This document shows positions 35,521-48,430 of a stretch of DNA of 64,000 nucleotides, one piece after another. A program made the position numbers and the translations under genes. This stretch comes from Chaenocephalus aceratus (lineage: Eukaryota; Chordata; Actinopteri; Perciformes; Channichthyidae), in assembly GCA_023974075.1 (NCBI GenBank), contig CM043797.1:820001-884000 (forward strand). The letters run 5' to 3'. Each line of letters opens with the position of its first letter. The first letter of the stretch is position 1. The notes beneath the pieces were generated by a model. The model had not been told where the DNA came from. It saw only the letters and a program-made list of their open reading frames with translations, and ran no database searches.

Positions 35521-35724
35521 ATTTTATTTATTTGGAAAATAAATTCAAGCCACCTGATATATACTGTATACAGCTAATTTTATTTTTTGTAAAATTATAA
35601 CTATTTTATGTAGTTTAATCATTTTTATTTAGGTGGTCACTCAGTTTTTCAAATGTACACCACTCGCCAACAGGGGGTGCTGCAAGCACCCCCAGCACCC
35701 CTACTTCCCGTGGCTATGAACAAT

Positions 35725-37425
35725 ATTCTCTTTATACATTGAATTGTCTTGGGCAATCCGCAAACCTCAATCTGCATTGAATGGAAATAAGTACAATGAT
35801 TAATTCATGTAGTTATATAGAACTTTGGAATAATATGCACATTACCACATTACCTTGCAAATACCTATATATATGTAGGCATTCTGTATGACATATATGC
35901 AAAAAGACAGATATATGAGGCATTATGTAGGAGATATATGCAAATATATGAACCTGACTTGGCATATATGTGGAAATATATGAGCTGTATAAGACACATA
36001 TATCCAGAGATGTTCACAAGTCTTTTTTTTGCAAGTCCAAGTCAAGTCTCAAGTCTTTAGTCACGAGTCCAAGTCAAGTCTCAAGTCTTTGTGGGTGAGA
36101 CTTGATCAAGTCTCAAGTCTTTAGTCACGAGTCCAAGTCAAGTCTCAAGTCTCTAAAAAAATAAAAGTCTCATGTCTCTTCTGGTTGTAATAAGCCTTCT
36201 ATTGTCTGCTGCTATCCAGTCTGTTAAGAATACTGCACAGCTCTATACTGCACCTCTGCAACCGTATGTTTAATTACACTGGGTCTCCAATGACATCTTT
36301 TAAGTCTATATTAATAAACATATTCCTCTATCCTCTCACTCAAACCCAGTGTAATGGTAACCTGATAAACCGTAACATTAACGTTACGTGGTCAACAATA
36401 AACCTGTAACCTGCCTATAAACCGACAGATGTATTTATGTATGTAACTATGTATTTTCTACGTTTAACGTTAGCCAGTAGATGGTGGCAGCGGTGGTAAT
36501 GATTAACGTTACAGACCTTTTGTATGTCATGTCAAGAGTTGGATGTCAACGCCACTCAACTCAAACAAGTGTGACAAGCAATTCACTAATCTTTCAAATA
36601 TTCAGTTACAAAGCTAGTAGCAAGCTACATAGCTGATGCTGAGCTAAACATGTTTGCTAACCGTCCATATGCGTTAATGTGACTGACCTCTCCGGGTGAG
36701 TTTTCAAGTGCCTGATGAAATTCGACGTTTGTTGCGCCAGCATCCTTGATTTTGATATTGCAGACTTTGCAGTGTGCGCTCCTTTTGTTGGTGCCGCCGG
36801 CGTTTTGTTCGAAGTTTTTGTAGCTGAACCTAATTACAAGCGGTACAGCCGCAGGTGTTGCCGCCGGTCGCCATGGTGTTAATAAGAGGTAGGTAAACAG
36901 AGGCGCGCACGTCCTGCGTAATGAGCCCGGCTAAAGTAACTGGATGGCCTACCTGCCTGTCAGGCCTTCCATCTGGGCACAAACTTATCTCGTGCCCTCA
37001 TTGGTCATGTGCGCGTTCGTGTGTGTTGGAGGAGGCGGGCTCTTAAGGAAGTAGCAGCCTCTAGCAGATTATCTCCGGTTGTGTATTTTCAAATTCCAGC
37101 GATCTCGAGCCGGTTTCTCTCAAATTTACCTACCCCACCTTAATACGCCAAAAAAATAGAAAAACACAATGATTGTTCACAAGTCCCAACACACGAGTCC
37201 AAGTCGAGTCTGAAGTCTTTTGGTCACGAGTCCAAGTCAAGTCTGAAGTCTCTTGTGTGTGCGACTTAAGTGCGACTCGAGTCCGAGTCGCAGACTCGAG
37301 TCCCCATCTCTGCATATATCTCCTATTAATCCACATATATGCACATATATGAACCTGAATATGGCATATATGCAGCATATATTCTGCATATATTTGCCAT
37401 ATATTGGCATATTCCTATCGTGAAC
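35725..37425. repeat. CATATATG-rich repeat, copy outside the Tc1 element
   Basis: Bases 35725-36004 plus 37313-37425 match 44995-45395 in the same order and orientation (TTTATACATTGAATTGTCTT, AGTACAATGATTAATTCATG, CATTACCTTGCAAA). The copy is split by a hAT element at 36005. Because the other copy lies within an LTR-like element, this one is probably a fragment of the same family. Confidence 0.8.
36005..37312. mobile_element. hAT element with BED-finger remnant (1.3 kb)
   Basis: Ends are CAGAGATG and its inverse CATCTCTG, with a perfect 8-bp TSD CATATATC (35997-36004, 37313-37320). Subterminal regions are packed with AAGTCTCAAGTC / CACGAGTCCAAGTC units on both sides. On the minus strand near 36700-36880 a BED-type zinc finger can be read (GTNKRSAHCKVCNIKIKDAG, then in the next frame FIRHLKTHP), broken by a frameshift. 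The element is an internally deleted relative of a ZBED-class hAT. Confidence 0.9.
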
Positions 37426-38049
37426 TCCTCCGCTGTGGATGCAAAAGGGGTGCAGTGGACAATGCAAATGTGTCAAGGTAGCAATTCAGTGCACTGCCCT
37501 TTGCCAACTGGTGGACTGTGTTTTCAGAACTAAGTCTGCATTCAGTTGAAAACCTGTAATATTACATATATATTATGTAACATGTATTACTTCACCATAA
37601 TAAATATGTTAATGGTTTTACTGTGTATTCTGTTCCCTGAATACCAGATACATGTAGTTAGCTACATTCTAGCATGGTTGTAAATAGTACCACTGCATTC
37701 CCCATCCTTGATAATGTAGGATTAGCCACCAGAATCAACATCCTAGGTGGCCTAGATCCTAAGCTACAGGTAAAATAACAACCAATGGTGGGCCATTTTA
37801 AAATGGCGCCATTGGACAAATATGCGATGGCCCTATAGCCAAAAATCTTCCTTAGGGCATGCTCTAACAGTGTGCCAAATGTCATGTGTTTATCATCAAA
37901 AGCACAATTCATTCACATATCTGATGGACTAAGAGCAATCAAATGTAATCAAAACATTTATTTTTGATGAATATAGTAAATCGGTCAGATTTGACCTGAA
38001 CACGAGGGTTTTAGAGCAGGTCTGCAGTATTTGTCCCTCCACCCTCCAT
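37426..38049. other. No feature recognised
   Basis: Short unrecognised frames only; no repeat boundary was resolved. Confidence 0.3.
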
Positions 38050-38052
38050 TTA

Positions 38053-38700
38053 CGGCCCGTCTACACTATACAGCGTCGACAGCGTCGAAAGCTCCAATCT
38101 GCCCCATTCACTTTCAATGGTGGTGACGTCACGTAGCCTCGCTTTTCGCCGAACTGAATTGTGGGTAGCAGAGCGGTCCGTCTCAGGCGTCTCCGGCGAC
38201 AGAAGTTGAACAATGTTCAAACGTCTGACGCCGGAGGACGCCGGAGTAGCCAGCCGCCAGCCAAACAAATTCCCGTTTCCCAAAATCTGACAGCTGAAGC
38301 CGTAGCCAATCAAACGCGTCTAAGCTGGGAGAGATATCCGCCGTTCATTTCTATATTTTCAAAAAAAGTCGGAGGAGAAAAACTAAACTATCGCCGTAGC
38401 AAATTCACCCGGTTTGTATGTATGACCAGACCCTCTTCACCTACCGGGATAAAACCGGAGGAACCAGGCAGGGAGGGAGGGTGGCAGAGACAGTGGGTGA
38501 AAACTGGTAGGTTTTCGCCTGTTTTGGGCAGTAGTTTATATATATATTGCTCCCATACAATCCCCGGGGTTTTTTGCTTTGTATGTCGGGGGCGGGAGAT
38601 TCATGTGATTGTTGTTGGCCGTGTTGCTTGAATAAAATCCCCAAGCTCCAGACACGCCCCAGCTCCAAGCTATTTTTGAAGCTGTAGTGTGGACGCTCCG
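38053..38700. mobile_element. PIF/Harbinger-type MITE, copy 2 (648 bp)
   Basis: Starts CGGCCCGTCTACACTATACA and ends, inverted, CGGAGCGTCCACACTACAGC, with TTA target duplications at 38050-38052 and 38701-38703. It is the same family as 3893-4515 but in the opposite orientation. Internal sequence includes the shared GGCGGGAGATTCATGTGATT segment. Confidence 0.9.
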
Positions 38701-38703
38701 TTA

Positions 38704-39558
38704 CAGTCAACAGGGCAGCAAAGATAACAACATGGGGAGTTATTCATCCTGGGTCCTGACTCAGGTCTAACCTCAGTGGATCACAAAAGTACCGGGTTTG
38801 GAATGAATCCCTCTGGTTCTCAGGTTCCATGTGAGACTAAACCTGTGGTTAGCAACAGACTAGAAAAGATTAAAAGGAGTCAGCTGTTAATGAATAAATC
38901 ACTACAAACAAAAAGATAAGCAGATGATACATACAAGCATGCACGCACGCACACACGCACACACACACACACACGCACGCACGCACACACACAGCCAAGA
39001 AAAACAGCAAAAGTAAACAACAGCCGGAGAAAATAGCAGAATGGAGAGATGAAAAAGATGGAAATAGAGACTGGGGGGAGGAAGGTGGAAGAAACAAGCA
39101 CAGAGAACAGGTGTTGCATGGACAGATAGAGAGACACAGAGAGAGAAGAGTCATTGGGGTAAGCTGAGAGTGACAGGGAAAGATGAGGGAGAGTGAGGAG
39201 AGACCACGAGAGACACGAGAGAGGGCTTAGGTGAAAAGCGAGAGAGGAGGATAGAAACAGAGCCAGAGAGCGACCAGCTGAGATAAGAATGAGGGATGAC
39301 AGATACAAACAGAGCACAGAATCAGAGGATATAACTGGAGGAATAATGGAGGAGGTGCATTAGTCATGTACATTTTATATAATATCTATTATAGGAAAGC
39401 CACCATTGCTCCTGAATACATTATGAATATTCATGGACATGTTTATATTTAGCTTTATCCATCAGTCACATTCATGGAAACAAACAATACATGTTCTGAT
39501 TGTTTGTTCTTTGCTGAATGTATTACCAACAAAATATATAGAAATATATACATATGTA
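38704..39558. other. Intergenic with CA and purine-rich low complexity
   Basis: CA/GCAC microsatellite at about 38938-38993 and GAGA-rich purine tract at about 39055-39290. Long frames across them on the minus strand (Ser/Leu/Cys-rich) are composition artefacts. Confidence 0.6.
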
Positions 39559-40587
39559 CAGTGGGGCAAAAAAGTATTTAGTCAGCCACCAATTCTGCGA
39601 GTTATCCCACTTAAAAAGATGAGAGAGGCCTGTAATGTTCAACCGAGGTACACTTCAACTATGAGAGACAGAATGGGAGGAAAGAATCCAGGAAATCACA
39701 TTGTAGGATTTTTAATGAATTAATTGGTAAGTTCCTCGGTAAAATAAGTATTTTGGTCTCCTACAAAGAAACAAGATGTCTGGCTCTCACAGACCTGTAA
39801 ACTTCTTCTCTAAGAGCCTCCTCTGTCCTCCCCTCGTTAACTGTATTAATGGCACCTGTTTGAACTCGTTATCAGTATAAAAGACACCTGTCCACAACCT
39901 CAAACAGTCACACTCCAAACTCCACTATGGCCAAGACCAAAGAGCTGTCAAAGGACACCAGAAACAAAAGTAATAGACCTGTACCAGGCTGGGAAGACTG
40001 CATCTGCAATAGGTAAGCAGCTTGGTGTGAAGAAATCAACTGTGGGAGCAATTATTAGAAAATGGAAGACATACAAGACCACTGATAATCTCCCTCGATC
40101 TGGGGCTCCACGCAAGATCTCACCCGTGGGGTCAAAATGATCACAAGAAGAGACGGTGAGCAAAGATCCCAGAACCACACGGGGGGACCTAGTCCATGAC
40201 CTGCAGAGAGCTGGGACCAAAGTAACAAAAGCTACCATCAGTAACACACTACGCCGCCAGGGACTCAAATCTTGCAGTGCCAGACGTGTCCCCCTGCTTA
40301 AGCCAGTACATGTCCAGGCCCATCTGAAGTTTGCTAGAGAGCATTTAGATGATCCAGAAGAGGATTGGGAGAATGTCATATGTGAAGAGTTTATCGCCGG
40401 CCACTAGAGGGCAGCGTCACTGCTGTCGCTGTCCGGATATGCCGTGCTCTGACCCGGTAGTGTCGAGCGGCCCATTTTAGTTCAAACATTGGTCATTCAC
40501 TCCGCCTCGAGTTGAGACGTTCATCCCCACACGGAAAGAAAGTATATGAACATATATATTTTTAATATATGTCACATATATTTTCAA

Positions 40588-43500
40588 AACAAGAAGTGAG
40601 GATACCCGGCCCGGAGGATGCCCGGGGTCCCTTTCTGGAGCCAGGCCCAGAAGGATGACTCGTCGGCGAGCCTCTGGTGGCCGGGCTTGCCACGGAGCCC
40701 GGCCGGGCCCAGCCCGAAAAGGCAACGTGGGCAACACCTCCGCTTCTCCGTCCCGCGGGCCCACCACCTACGGGAAACAACGATGGGGTCGGGTGCGCTG
40801 CCAGAAGGTGGCAGTGAAAGTGGAGGGTCTCGACGGACCAGACCCGGGCGACAGAAGCTGGCTTTGGGGACTTGGAACGTCACCTCTCTGGGGGGGAAGG
40901 AGCCGGAGCTTGTGCGGGAGGTGGAGCATTACCAGTTGGATCTGGTTGGGCTCACCTCTACGCACAGCGTCGGCTCTGGAACCTTACTTCTGGATAGGGG
41001 TTGGACTCTATTCTTCTCCGGAGTTTGCTCAAGGTGTGAGGCGCCGGGCGGGGGTGTGGGGATACTCACAAGTCCCCGGTTAGGTGCTTCGTTGTTGGAG
41101 TTTACCCCAGTGGACGAGAGGGTCGCCTCCCTACGCCTGCGGGTTATGGGGGGAAAACTCTGACTGTTGTGTGTGCTTATGCACCCAACAGCAGTTCAGA
41201 GTATACGGCCTTCTTGGAGACCCTGGAAGAGTCCTGTATGAGGCTCCTGAAGGGGACTCTTTAATCTTGCTGGGAGACTTCAACGCACATGTGGGCAATG
41301 ATGGAGACACTTGGAGGGGCGTGATTGGGAGGAACGGCCCCCCTGATCTGAACCGGAGTGGTGGTTTGTTACTGGACTTCTGTACTGGTCATGGATTGGC
41401 CATAACAAACACCATGTTCGAACATAAGGATGCTCATAAGTGTAGAGCACCCTAGGCAGAAGGTCCATGATCGATTTCGTTATCGTATCATCGGACCTGA
41501 GGCCGTATGTTTTGGACACTCGGGTAAAGAGAGGGGCGGAGTTGTCAACTGATCACCATCTGGTGGTGAGTTGGGTCAAGTGGCAGGGGGAGCGTCTGGA
41601 TAGACCTGGTAAGCCCAAACGTGTAGTTCGGGTGAACTGGGAACGTCTGGAGGAGGCCCAAGTTCAGGAGGCCTTCAACTCGCACCTCCGGCGGATCTTT
41701 TCGGGCATTCCTGTGGAGGTTGGGGACATTGAACCAGAGTGGTCGGTGTTCAAAGCCTCTATTGCCGAAGCCGCGGCGGGGAGCTGTCATCTCAAGGTCC
41801 TAGGTGCCTCAAGCGGCGGTAACCCTCGAACCTCCTGGTGGACACCGGTGGTCAGGGAAGCCGTCCGACTGAAGAAGGAGGCCTTCAGGGATTTGTTATC
41901 CCGGGGGACTCCCAAGGCAGTTGCAAGGTACCGACAGGCCCGATGGGCAGCAGCCTCATCCGTGGCCGAGGCAAAGCAGCGGGTGTGGGAGAAGTTCGGA
42001 GAAGACATGGAGAAGGACTTTGGGGCGGCACCAAAGTTGTTCTGGAAAACTGTCCGACACCTCAGGAGGGGGAAGCAGGGAACCATCCAAGCTGTGTACA
42101 GTAAGGATGGGATCTTGTTGACCTCAACTGATGGGGTGTTAGGGCATTGGAAGGAACACTTTGAGGAACTCCTGAACCCGACAACTCCACCCTCTATGTT
42201 AGAGGCAGAGCTGGAGTATGATGGGGGATCAACACCAATCTCCCCGGGGGAGGTCACTGAGGTCGTCAAACAACTCCACAGTGGCAAAGCCCCTGGGGTG
42301 GATGAGATCCTCCCCCGAAATGCTGAAGGCTCTGTTGAGGGACTGTCATGGTTGACACGTCTCATCAACATTGCGTGGAAGTCGGAAACAGTACCGAAGG
42401 AGTGGCAGACCGGGGTGGTGGTTCCCCTTTTTAAAAAGGGGGATCAGAAGGTGTGTGCCAATTACAGAGGCATCACACTACTCAGCCTCCCCGGGAAAGT
42501 TTACTCCAAGGTACTCGAAAGGAGGGTCAGGCCGATTGTCGAACCTCAGATTGAGGAGGAACAATGCGGATTCCGTCCTGGTCGTGGAACGACGGATCAG
42601 CTGTTTACTCTCGCAAGGATCCTGGAGGGGGCCTGGGAGTACGCTTATCCGGTCTACATGTGTTTTGTAGACTTGGAGAAGGCGTATGACCGAGTTCCCA
42701 GGGAGTTACTGTGGGAGGTGCTGCGGGAGTATGGGGTGAGGGGGTCTCTACTCAGGGCCATCCAATCTCTGTACTCTCAAAGCGAAAGCTGTGTCCGGGT
42801 CCTCGGCAGTAAGTCAGACCCATTTCCGGTGAGGGTTGGCCTCCGCCAGGGCTGCACTTTGTCACCAATCCTGTTTGTAATATACATGGATCGGATTTCG
42901 AGGCGTAGTCGTGGGGGGGGGGGTCTGCAGTTCGGTGGACTAAGGATTGCACCACTGCTTTTTGCAGATGATGTGGTTCTAATGGCTTCATCGGTCTGCG
43001 TCAGCTACCTTCAGCACTCACTGGATCGGTTCGCAACCGAGTGTGAAGCGGCTGGGATGAGGATCAGCACCTCCAAATCTGAGGCCATGGTTCTCAGCAG
43101 GAAACCGATGGACTGTCCACTCCAAGTAGGGAATGAGTCCTTACCCCAAGTGAAGGAGTTCAAGTATCTCGGGGTCTTGTTCTCGAGTGAGGGAACAATG
43201 GAGCGTGAGATGGGCCGGAGAATCGGAGCAGCGGGAGCGGTACTGCAGTCGCTTTACCACACCGTTGTGACGAAAAGGGAGCTGAGCCAGAAGGCAAAGT
43301 CTACCGGGCCATTTTCGTTCTTACCCTCACCTATGGTCATGAAGGATGGGTCATGACCGAAAGAACGAGATCGCGGATACAAGCGGCCGAGATGGGTTTT
43401 CTCCGCAGGGTGGCTGGTGTCTCCCTTAGGGATAAGGTGAGAAGTTTGGTCATCAGGGAGGGACTCGGAGTTGAGCCGCTCCTCCTTCGCGTCGAAAGGA

Positions 43501-43769
43501 GCCAGTTGAGGTGGTTTGGGCACCTAGTTAGGATGCCACCTGGGCGCCTCCCTAGGGAGGTGTTCCAGGCACGTCCAGCTGGGAAGAGACCAAGGGTAGA
43601 CCTAGGACCAGGTGGAGGGATTATATCTCTTCGCTGGCCTGGGAGCGCCTTGGGATCCCCCAGTCAGAGCTGGTTGATGTCGCCAGGGAAAATAAAGTTT
43701 GGGGCTCTCTGCTGGAACTGCTACCCCCGCGACCCGACCACGGATAAGCGGGAGAAGATGGATGGATGG
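40588..43769 (+). mobile_element. Rex3 (RTE-clade) non-LTR retrotransposon, near full length
   Basis: 3182 bp flanked by a 14-bp TSD ACATATATTTTCAA (40574-40587, 43770-43783), with the 3' tail GATGGATGG typical of Rex3. It contains TGGCAGACCGGGGTGGTGGT at about 42402, which agrees with a Rex3 PCR primer site I remember. The whole apurinic-endonuclease plus reverse transcriptase unit is present, so this is not a 5'-truncated copy. Confidence 0.9.
40860..43720 (+). pseudogene. Rex3 endonuclease-reverse transcriptase polyprotein, frameshifted
   Basis: The endonuclease begins LALGTWNVTSLGGKE at about 40860 and breaks at 41163, then again near 41255 and 41455. The reverse transcriptase is open from 41467 to 43356 (629 aa): GVVVPLFKKGD, QCGFRPGRGTTDQL, FVDLEKAYDRVPRELL, GLRQGCTLSPILF and LFADDVVLM with catalytic FADD at 42961-42972. 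A frameshift near 43300 moves the C-terminus (RWFGHLVRMPPGRLPREVF) into the frame from 43353. Few lesions suggest a fairly young copy. Confidence 0.9.
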
Positions 43770-43789
43770 ACATATATTTTCAACATATA

Positions 43790-44050
43790 TGTGACATATA
43801 TGAAATTGGACCCCTACATATATGTCTCTGAACATATATGTACATATATATCCATATATGCACATATATGCACACACATACATGTACATATATGGGTGCA
43901 GTGTATATGCACATATAGGATGCACATATAGGTTCACATATATGCACATATAGGTTGCACATATATGCGCTATAGGTTTCACATATATGCACATATAGTT
44001 TGCACATATATGCACATATAGGTTGCACATATATGCACATATAACTTTAG
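43790..44050. repeat. CATATATGCACATATAGGTT minisatellite
   Basis: Irregular tandem units of GCACATATATGCACATAGG / GTTGCACATATA, about 20-34 bp, inside the LTR-like insertion. The YMCIYV-rich frames are artefacts. Confidence 0.85.
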
Positions 44051-44155
44051 CCTATATGTGCATATATGTTTATTTACACCTATGTTCAAGGTTTATACAT
44101 AGCCTACATAGTTAAGTCATTAACATACATTTATTGTCAATAAATGTCAATTATG

Positions 44156-44840
<685 letters not shown>

Positions 44841-44984
44841 TTAACAATAATGTACAATTATCAAATATTTAATAATGTACTAATCTTAAACTGATCAGCT
44901 GACGTTGAGCGAATATAAACATCCGGTTCCGGTCCTGGGTGAAATAACTAAACTAAAAATGTTGCTTCATACAATAAAACATAC

Positions 44985-45395
44985 CGTAATCAAACAATAT
45001 TTTCTTTATACATTGAATTGTCTTGGGCAATCCGTAAACCTCAATCTGCATTGAATGGAAATAAGTACAATGATTAATTCATGTAGTTATATAGAACTTT
45101 GGAATAATATGCACATTACCACATTACCTTGCAAAGACCTATATGTAGGCATTCTGTATGACATATATGCAAAAAGTCAGATATATGAGCTATATATGAG
45201 GCATTATGTAGGAGATATATGCAAATATATGAACCTGACGTTGGCATATATGTGGAAATATATGAGCTATTATGACACATATATCTCCTATTAATCCACA
45301 TATATGCACATATATGAACATATATGAACCTGAATATGACATATATGCAACATATATTTGCCATATATTGGCATATATGTTCATATACTTTCTTT
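44985..45395. repeat. CATATATG-rich repeat, copy within the LTR-like insertion
   Basis: Direct, over 90% similar counterpart of 35725-36004 + 37313-37425. Here it is uninterrupted and so gives the empty-site version of the hAT insertion at 36005. Confidence 0.85.
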
Positions 45396-46386
45396 CCGTG
45401 TGGGTCCACTCATTCATTTAAGATTGTTTCCACTATTGTTTGGTGTGTCTATACTCTGTGTCGTTGAATATATGTGTATTGGTCATGACATGCATGGATG
45501 TAGTACTTTGTCAGCTTATCTTGCTGCATTGCTCTGTTTCAGGGTGTCGTCATCCTTGTCATTAAAGTACCGAAACTGACATTGAGGAGTGTGTTTCTTC
45601 AATATGGTCAGATTAAACCAAAATATAACTTTTTGGTAAAAACTCAACTAGACGTGTTTGGAGGAGAAAGAATGCTGAGTTGCATCCAAAGAACACCTAC
45701 TGTGAAACATGGGGGTGGAAACATCATGCTTTGGGGCTGTGTTTCTGCAAAGGGACCAGGACGACTGATCCGTGTAAAGGAAAGAATGAATGGGGGCCAT
45801 GTATCGTGAGATTTTGAGTGACAACCTCCTTCCATCAGCAAGGGCATTGACGATGAAACGTGGCTGGGTCTTTCAGCATGACAATGATCCCAAACACACC
45901 GCCCGGGCATTGAAGGAGTGGCTTCGTAAGAAGCATTTCAAGGTCCTGGAGTGGCCTAGCCAGTCTCCAGATCTCAACCCCATAGAAAATCTTTGGAGGG
46001 AGTTGAAAGTCCGTGTTTCCCAGCGACAGCCCCAAAACATCACTGCTCTAGAAGAGATCTGCATGGAGGAATGGGCCAAAATACCAGCAACAGTGAAAAC
46101 CTTGTGAAGACTTACAGAAAACGTTTGACCTCTGTCATTGCCAACAAAGGGTATATAACAAAGTATTAAGATGAACTTTTGTTATTGACCAAATACTTAT
46201 TTTCCACCATAATTTGCAAATAAATTCTTTAAAAATCAGACAATGTGATTTTCTGTATTTTTTTTTTCTCATTTTGTCTCTCATAGTTGAAGTGTACCTA
46301 GGATGAATTACAGGCCTCTCTCATCTTTTTAAGTGGGAGAACTTGCACAATTGGTGGATGACTAAATACTTTTTTGCCCCACTGTA

Positions 46387-46530
46387 TCTGTTGTAATTTA
46401 TTGTCTTTTATTGTGATTGTAGTAATGTGTTTTTATGTGATTGTAGTATTTATTACATGTACAGCACTTTGGCCCGACCAAAAATCGCTTTTAAATGTGC
46501 TTTATAAATAAACTTTGATTTGATTTGACA
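46387..46530 (+). repeat. LINE/SINE 3' tail fragment
   Basis: GCTTTATAAATAAACTTTGA followed by TTTGATTTGA is the usual shape of a fish LINE or SINE 3' end with a short tandem tail. The parent element body is not visible upstream because the Tc1 element adjoins it. Confidence 0.5.
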
Positions 46531-46534
46531 GTTT

Positions 46535-48430
46535 GGAAAAAACTTCAGGTCCTCAACAACTACAAAACAAAGCCCCCCCCCCCCCACACCTGAAAATGAC
46601 CATCAGCTTCCAGGCAAACTGAACGCCTTCAACAGCAGGTTTGATCATTCTCCAGTTTCTCCACTTCAGCTCCGCTTTCAACACCATCAACCCGGAAAAA
46701 CTCTTCAATAAACTAATGGACATGAACACTGACCCCTGCATCTGTCACTGGATCCACAGCTTCCTCTGGAACAGACAACAACGGGTCAAAATAAACAACT
46801 CCACATCTCTCCCTCTGCACCTCAGTACAGGAGCTCCACAAGGCTGTGTCCTATCCCCCTGGTTATTCTCACTCTACACAAACAAACTCACATCTCAGCA
46901 CCCCACAGTCAACATATATAAATACACAGATGACACAACAATAACAGGACTCATCTCAAATAATAATGAAACACAATACCTCACTCAGATTCATCAAGCA
47001 GTCACCTGGTGCTCAGAAAACAACCTCCTACTTAACACAGCAAAACCCCAAGAAATAATCATCGACTTCAAGCAAAAGCCACAGCCCAAATCACCTCTAT
47101 CTATCTCCGGCAAACTCATTTCTACCACAGACTCACTCAAATGTCTTGGCACTCACATAAGCAATAATCTCAAATGGAAGACCAACACAGACCACATCTA
47201 CAAAAAAGCCAACCAAAGGCTATTCTTTCTGCGGCAGCTCAAGAAATACAGTTCAATGTTAAATGATATCGTGCAAAATGACAGGCTAAAACTCTCTTCC
47301 CGACCATTTAAACATTATTTCTGGCTTGTAAAGTGCAGAGATGAGCCCTGGTAGTATCAGACTATTTAAAGGGTTTCCAGGAGCATGAGAATATCCTCCA
47401 CAAAAGGGAGGGTGGTGGTGCCGTGAAGAAGGCCGAATATGGATGCTGATGGGCTGACAGAAAAGCACCACAAAATCCACCACCTTTAAGTATTACCAGG
47501 GGCATGATACATCCTCCACAGGAGGGCGGGTGGTGTTGCCGTGAAGAAGGACGAATATGGATGCCGATGGGCGGAGGGTAAAGCACCGCAAAATCCACCC
47601 CCCCTTTAAGATTACCAGGGGCATGAGGTTGTGAACATCTGGGTTTAGTCCGTGGGGGAGTGCTTAAGTCCGAGGGCCCGGGGACTCACGGTGTGCAAGG
47701 TTATGGAAGTGCGCATGTGAGGGAGACATGCTGGAGGTCATTAGTCCGTCCTTTGGGGCTCTGTGACGGGCCACATAGAGGTGCCATTACTGGTCTCTCT
47801 CCTGGAGGTGTGAAATAAGCAGAGTGCTCATGTGAGACATGCTGGAGGTCTGTAGTCCGTCCTTTGGGGGTCTTGGAGGGGCCACAGAGAGGTGATTTCC
47901 CCAGTCTCTGTCCTGATGTGTGAAATAACCTGAGTCCCCTTTTCAGGGACACATGCTGGAGGTCTCTCTCCCGAGAGTGGACGTCCATTGCCTCTAAATA
48001 GAGGTAAAATTAGGTCTGTCACTTTGGGTAACCGCACCACTGTCAGACGTCTCCCGAGAATGGACGTCCATTGTCTCTAAATTGGGTTAGGGTTAACCCC
48101 GGAATAAACTTCAACGTATCATCAGTAAAGCATCAAAAATCACCTGCAGTCCCCTTCCATCACTCAAATCACTTCACCACCAACAAACTGTCACAAGGGC
48201 AAATAAAATAATTTCTGACCCCTCCCACCCAGCTCACCATGACTTCCAACTTCTGCCCTCAGGGAGGCGCTACAGGTCACTGTCCACCAAAACCACGCTT
48301 CAAAAACAGCTTCTTCCCCTTTGCAATACGGACACTAAATGGACTCTAAATAACTCCAATGAACAATCACAATCCACCACACCTTGAACTTATATGTCAT
48401 GATGTATGTCTTTGCCCTGTGCTGTGTGTT
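46535..48430 (+). pseudogene. Rex1/CR1-like LINE ORF2 fragment with internal deletion and insertion
   Basis: Linker KLNAFNSRFD is joined near 46650 to the reverse transcriptase palm ([13 protein letters not shown]), followed by [30 protein letters not shown] (YTDD in place of the usual F/YADD), WCSENNLLLNTAKPQEIIIDF and LKCLGTHISNNLKW. The frame is lost at about 47260. The C-terminal end resumes at 48093 (NKLQRIISKASKIT ... LLPSGRRYRSL). The region between is tandem-repeat DNA. The linker-to-palm join skips the RT fingers, an internal deletion. Confidence 0.85.
47380..48075. repeat. Two tandem arrays (about 125 bp and about 110-125 bp units) inside the LINE
   Basis: First array: two units at 47380-47500 and 47505-47632 sharing GGTGGTG..GCCGTGAAGAAGG, GAATATGGATGC and ACCAGGGGCATGA. 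Second array: units at about 47725, 47830 and 47950 sharing ACATGCTGGAGGTC, TAGTCCGTCCTTTGGGG and GGGCCACA..GAGGTG. A GGACGTCCATTG unit occurs twice at the end. Confidence 0.8.

Noticed and set aside
38870..39317. 145-aa ORF with a hydrophobic, signal-like character on the minus strand
   Set aside because: It lies over CA and GAGA low-complexity tracts and has no domain-like pattern.
40477..41519. Several ORFs on the minus strand over the Rex3 5' part
   Set aside because: They are GC-rich antisense shadows of the endonuclease coding region.
43602..44040. Tyr/Cys/Met-rich ORFs resembling small secreted or membrane peptides
   Set aside because: They come from the CATATATGCACATATAGG minisatellite.
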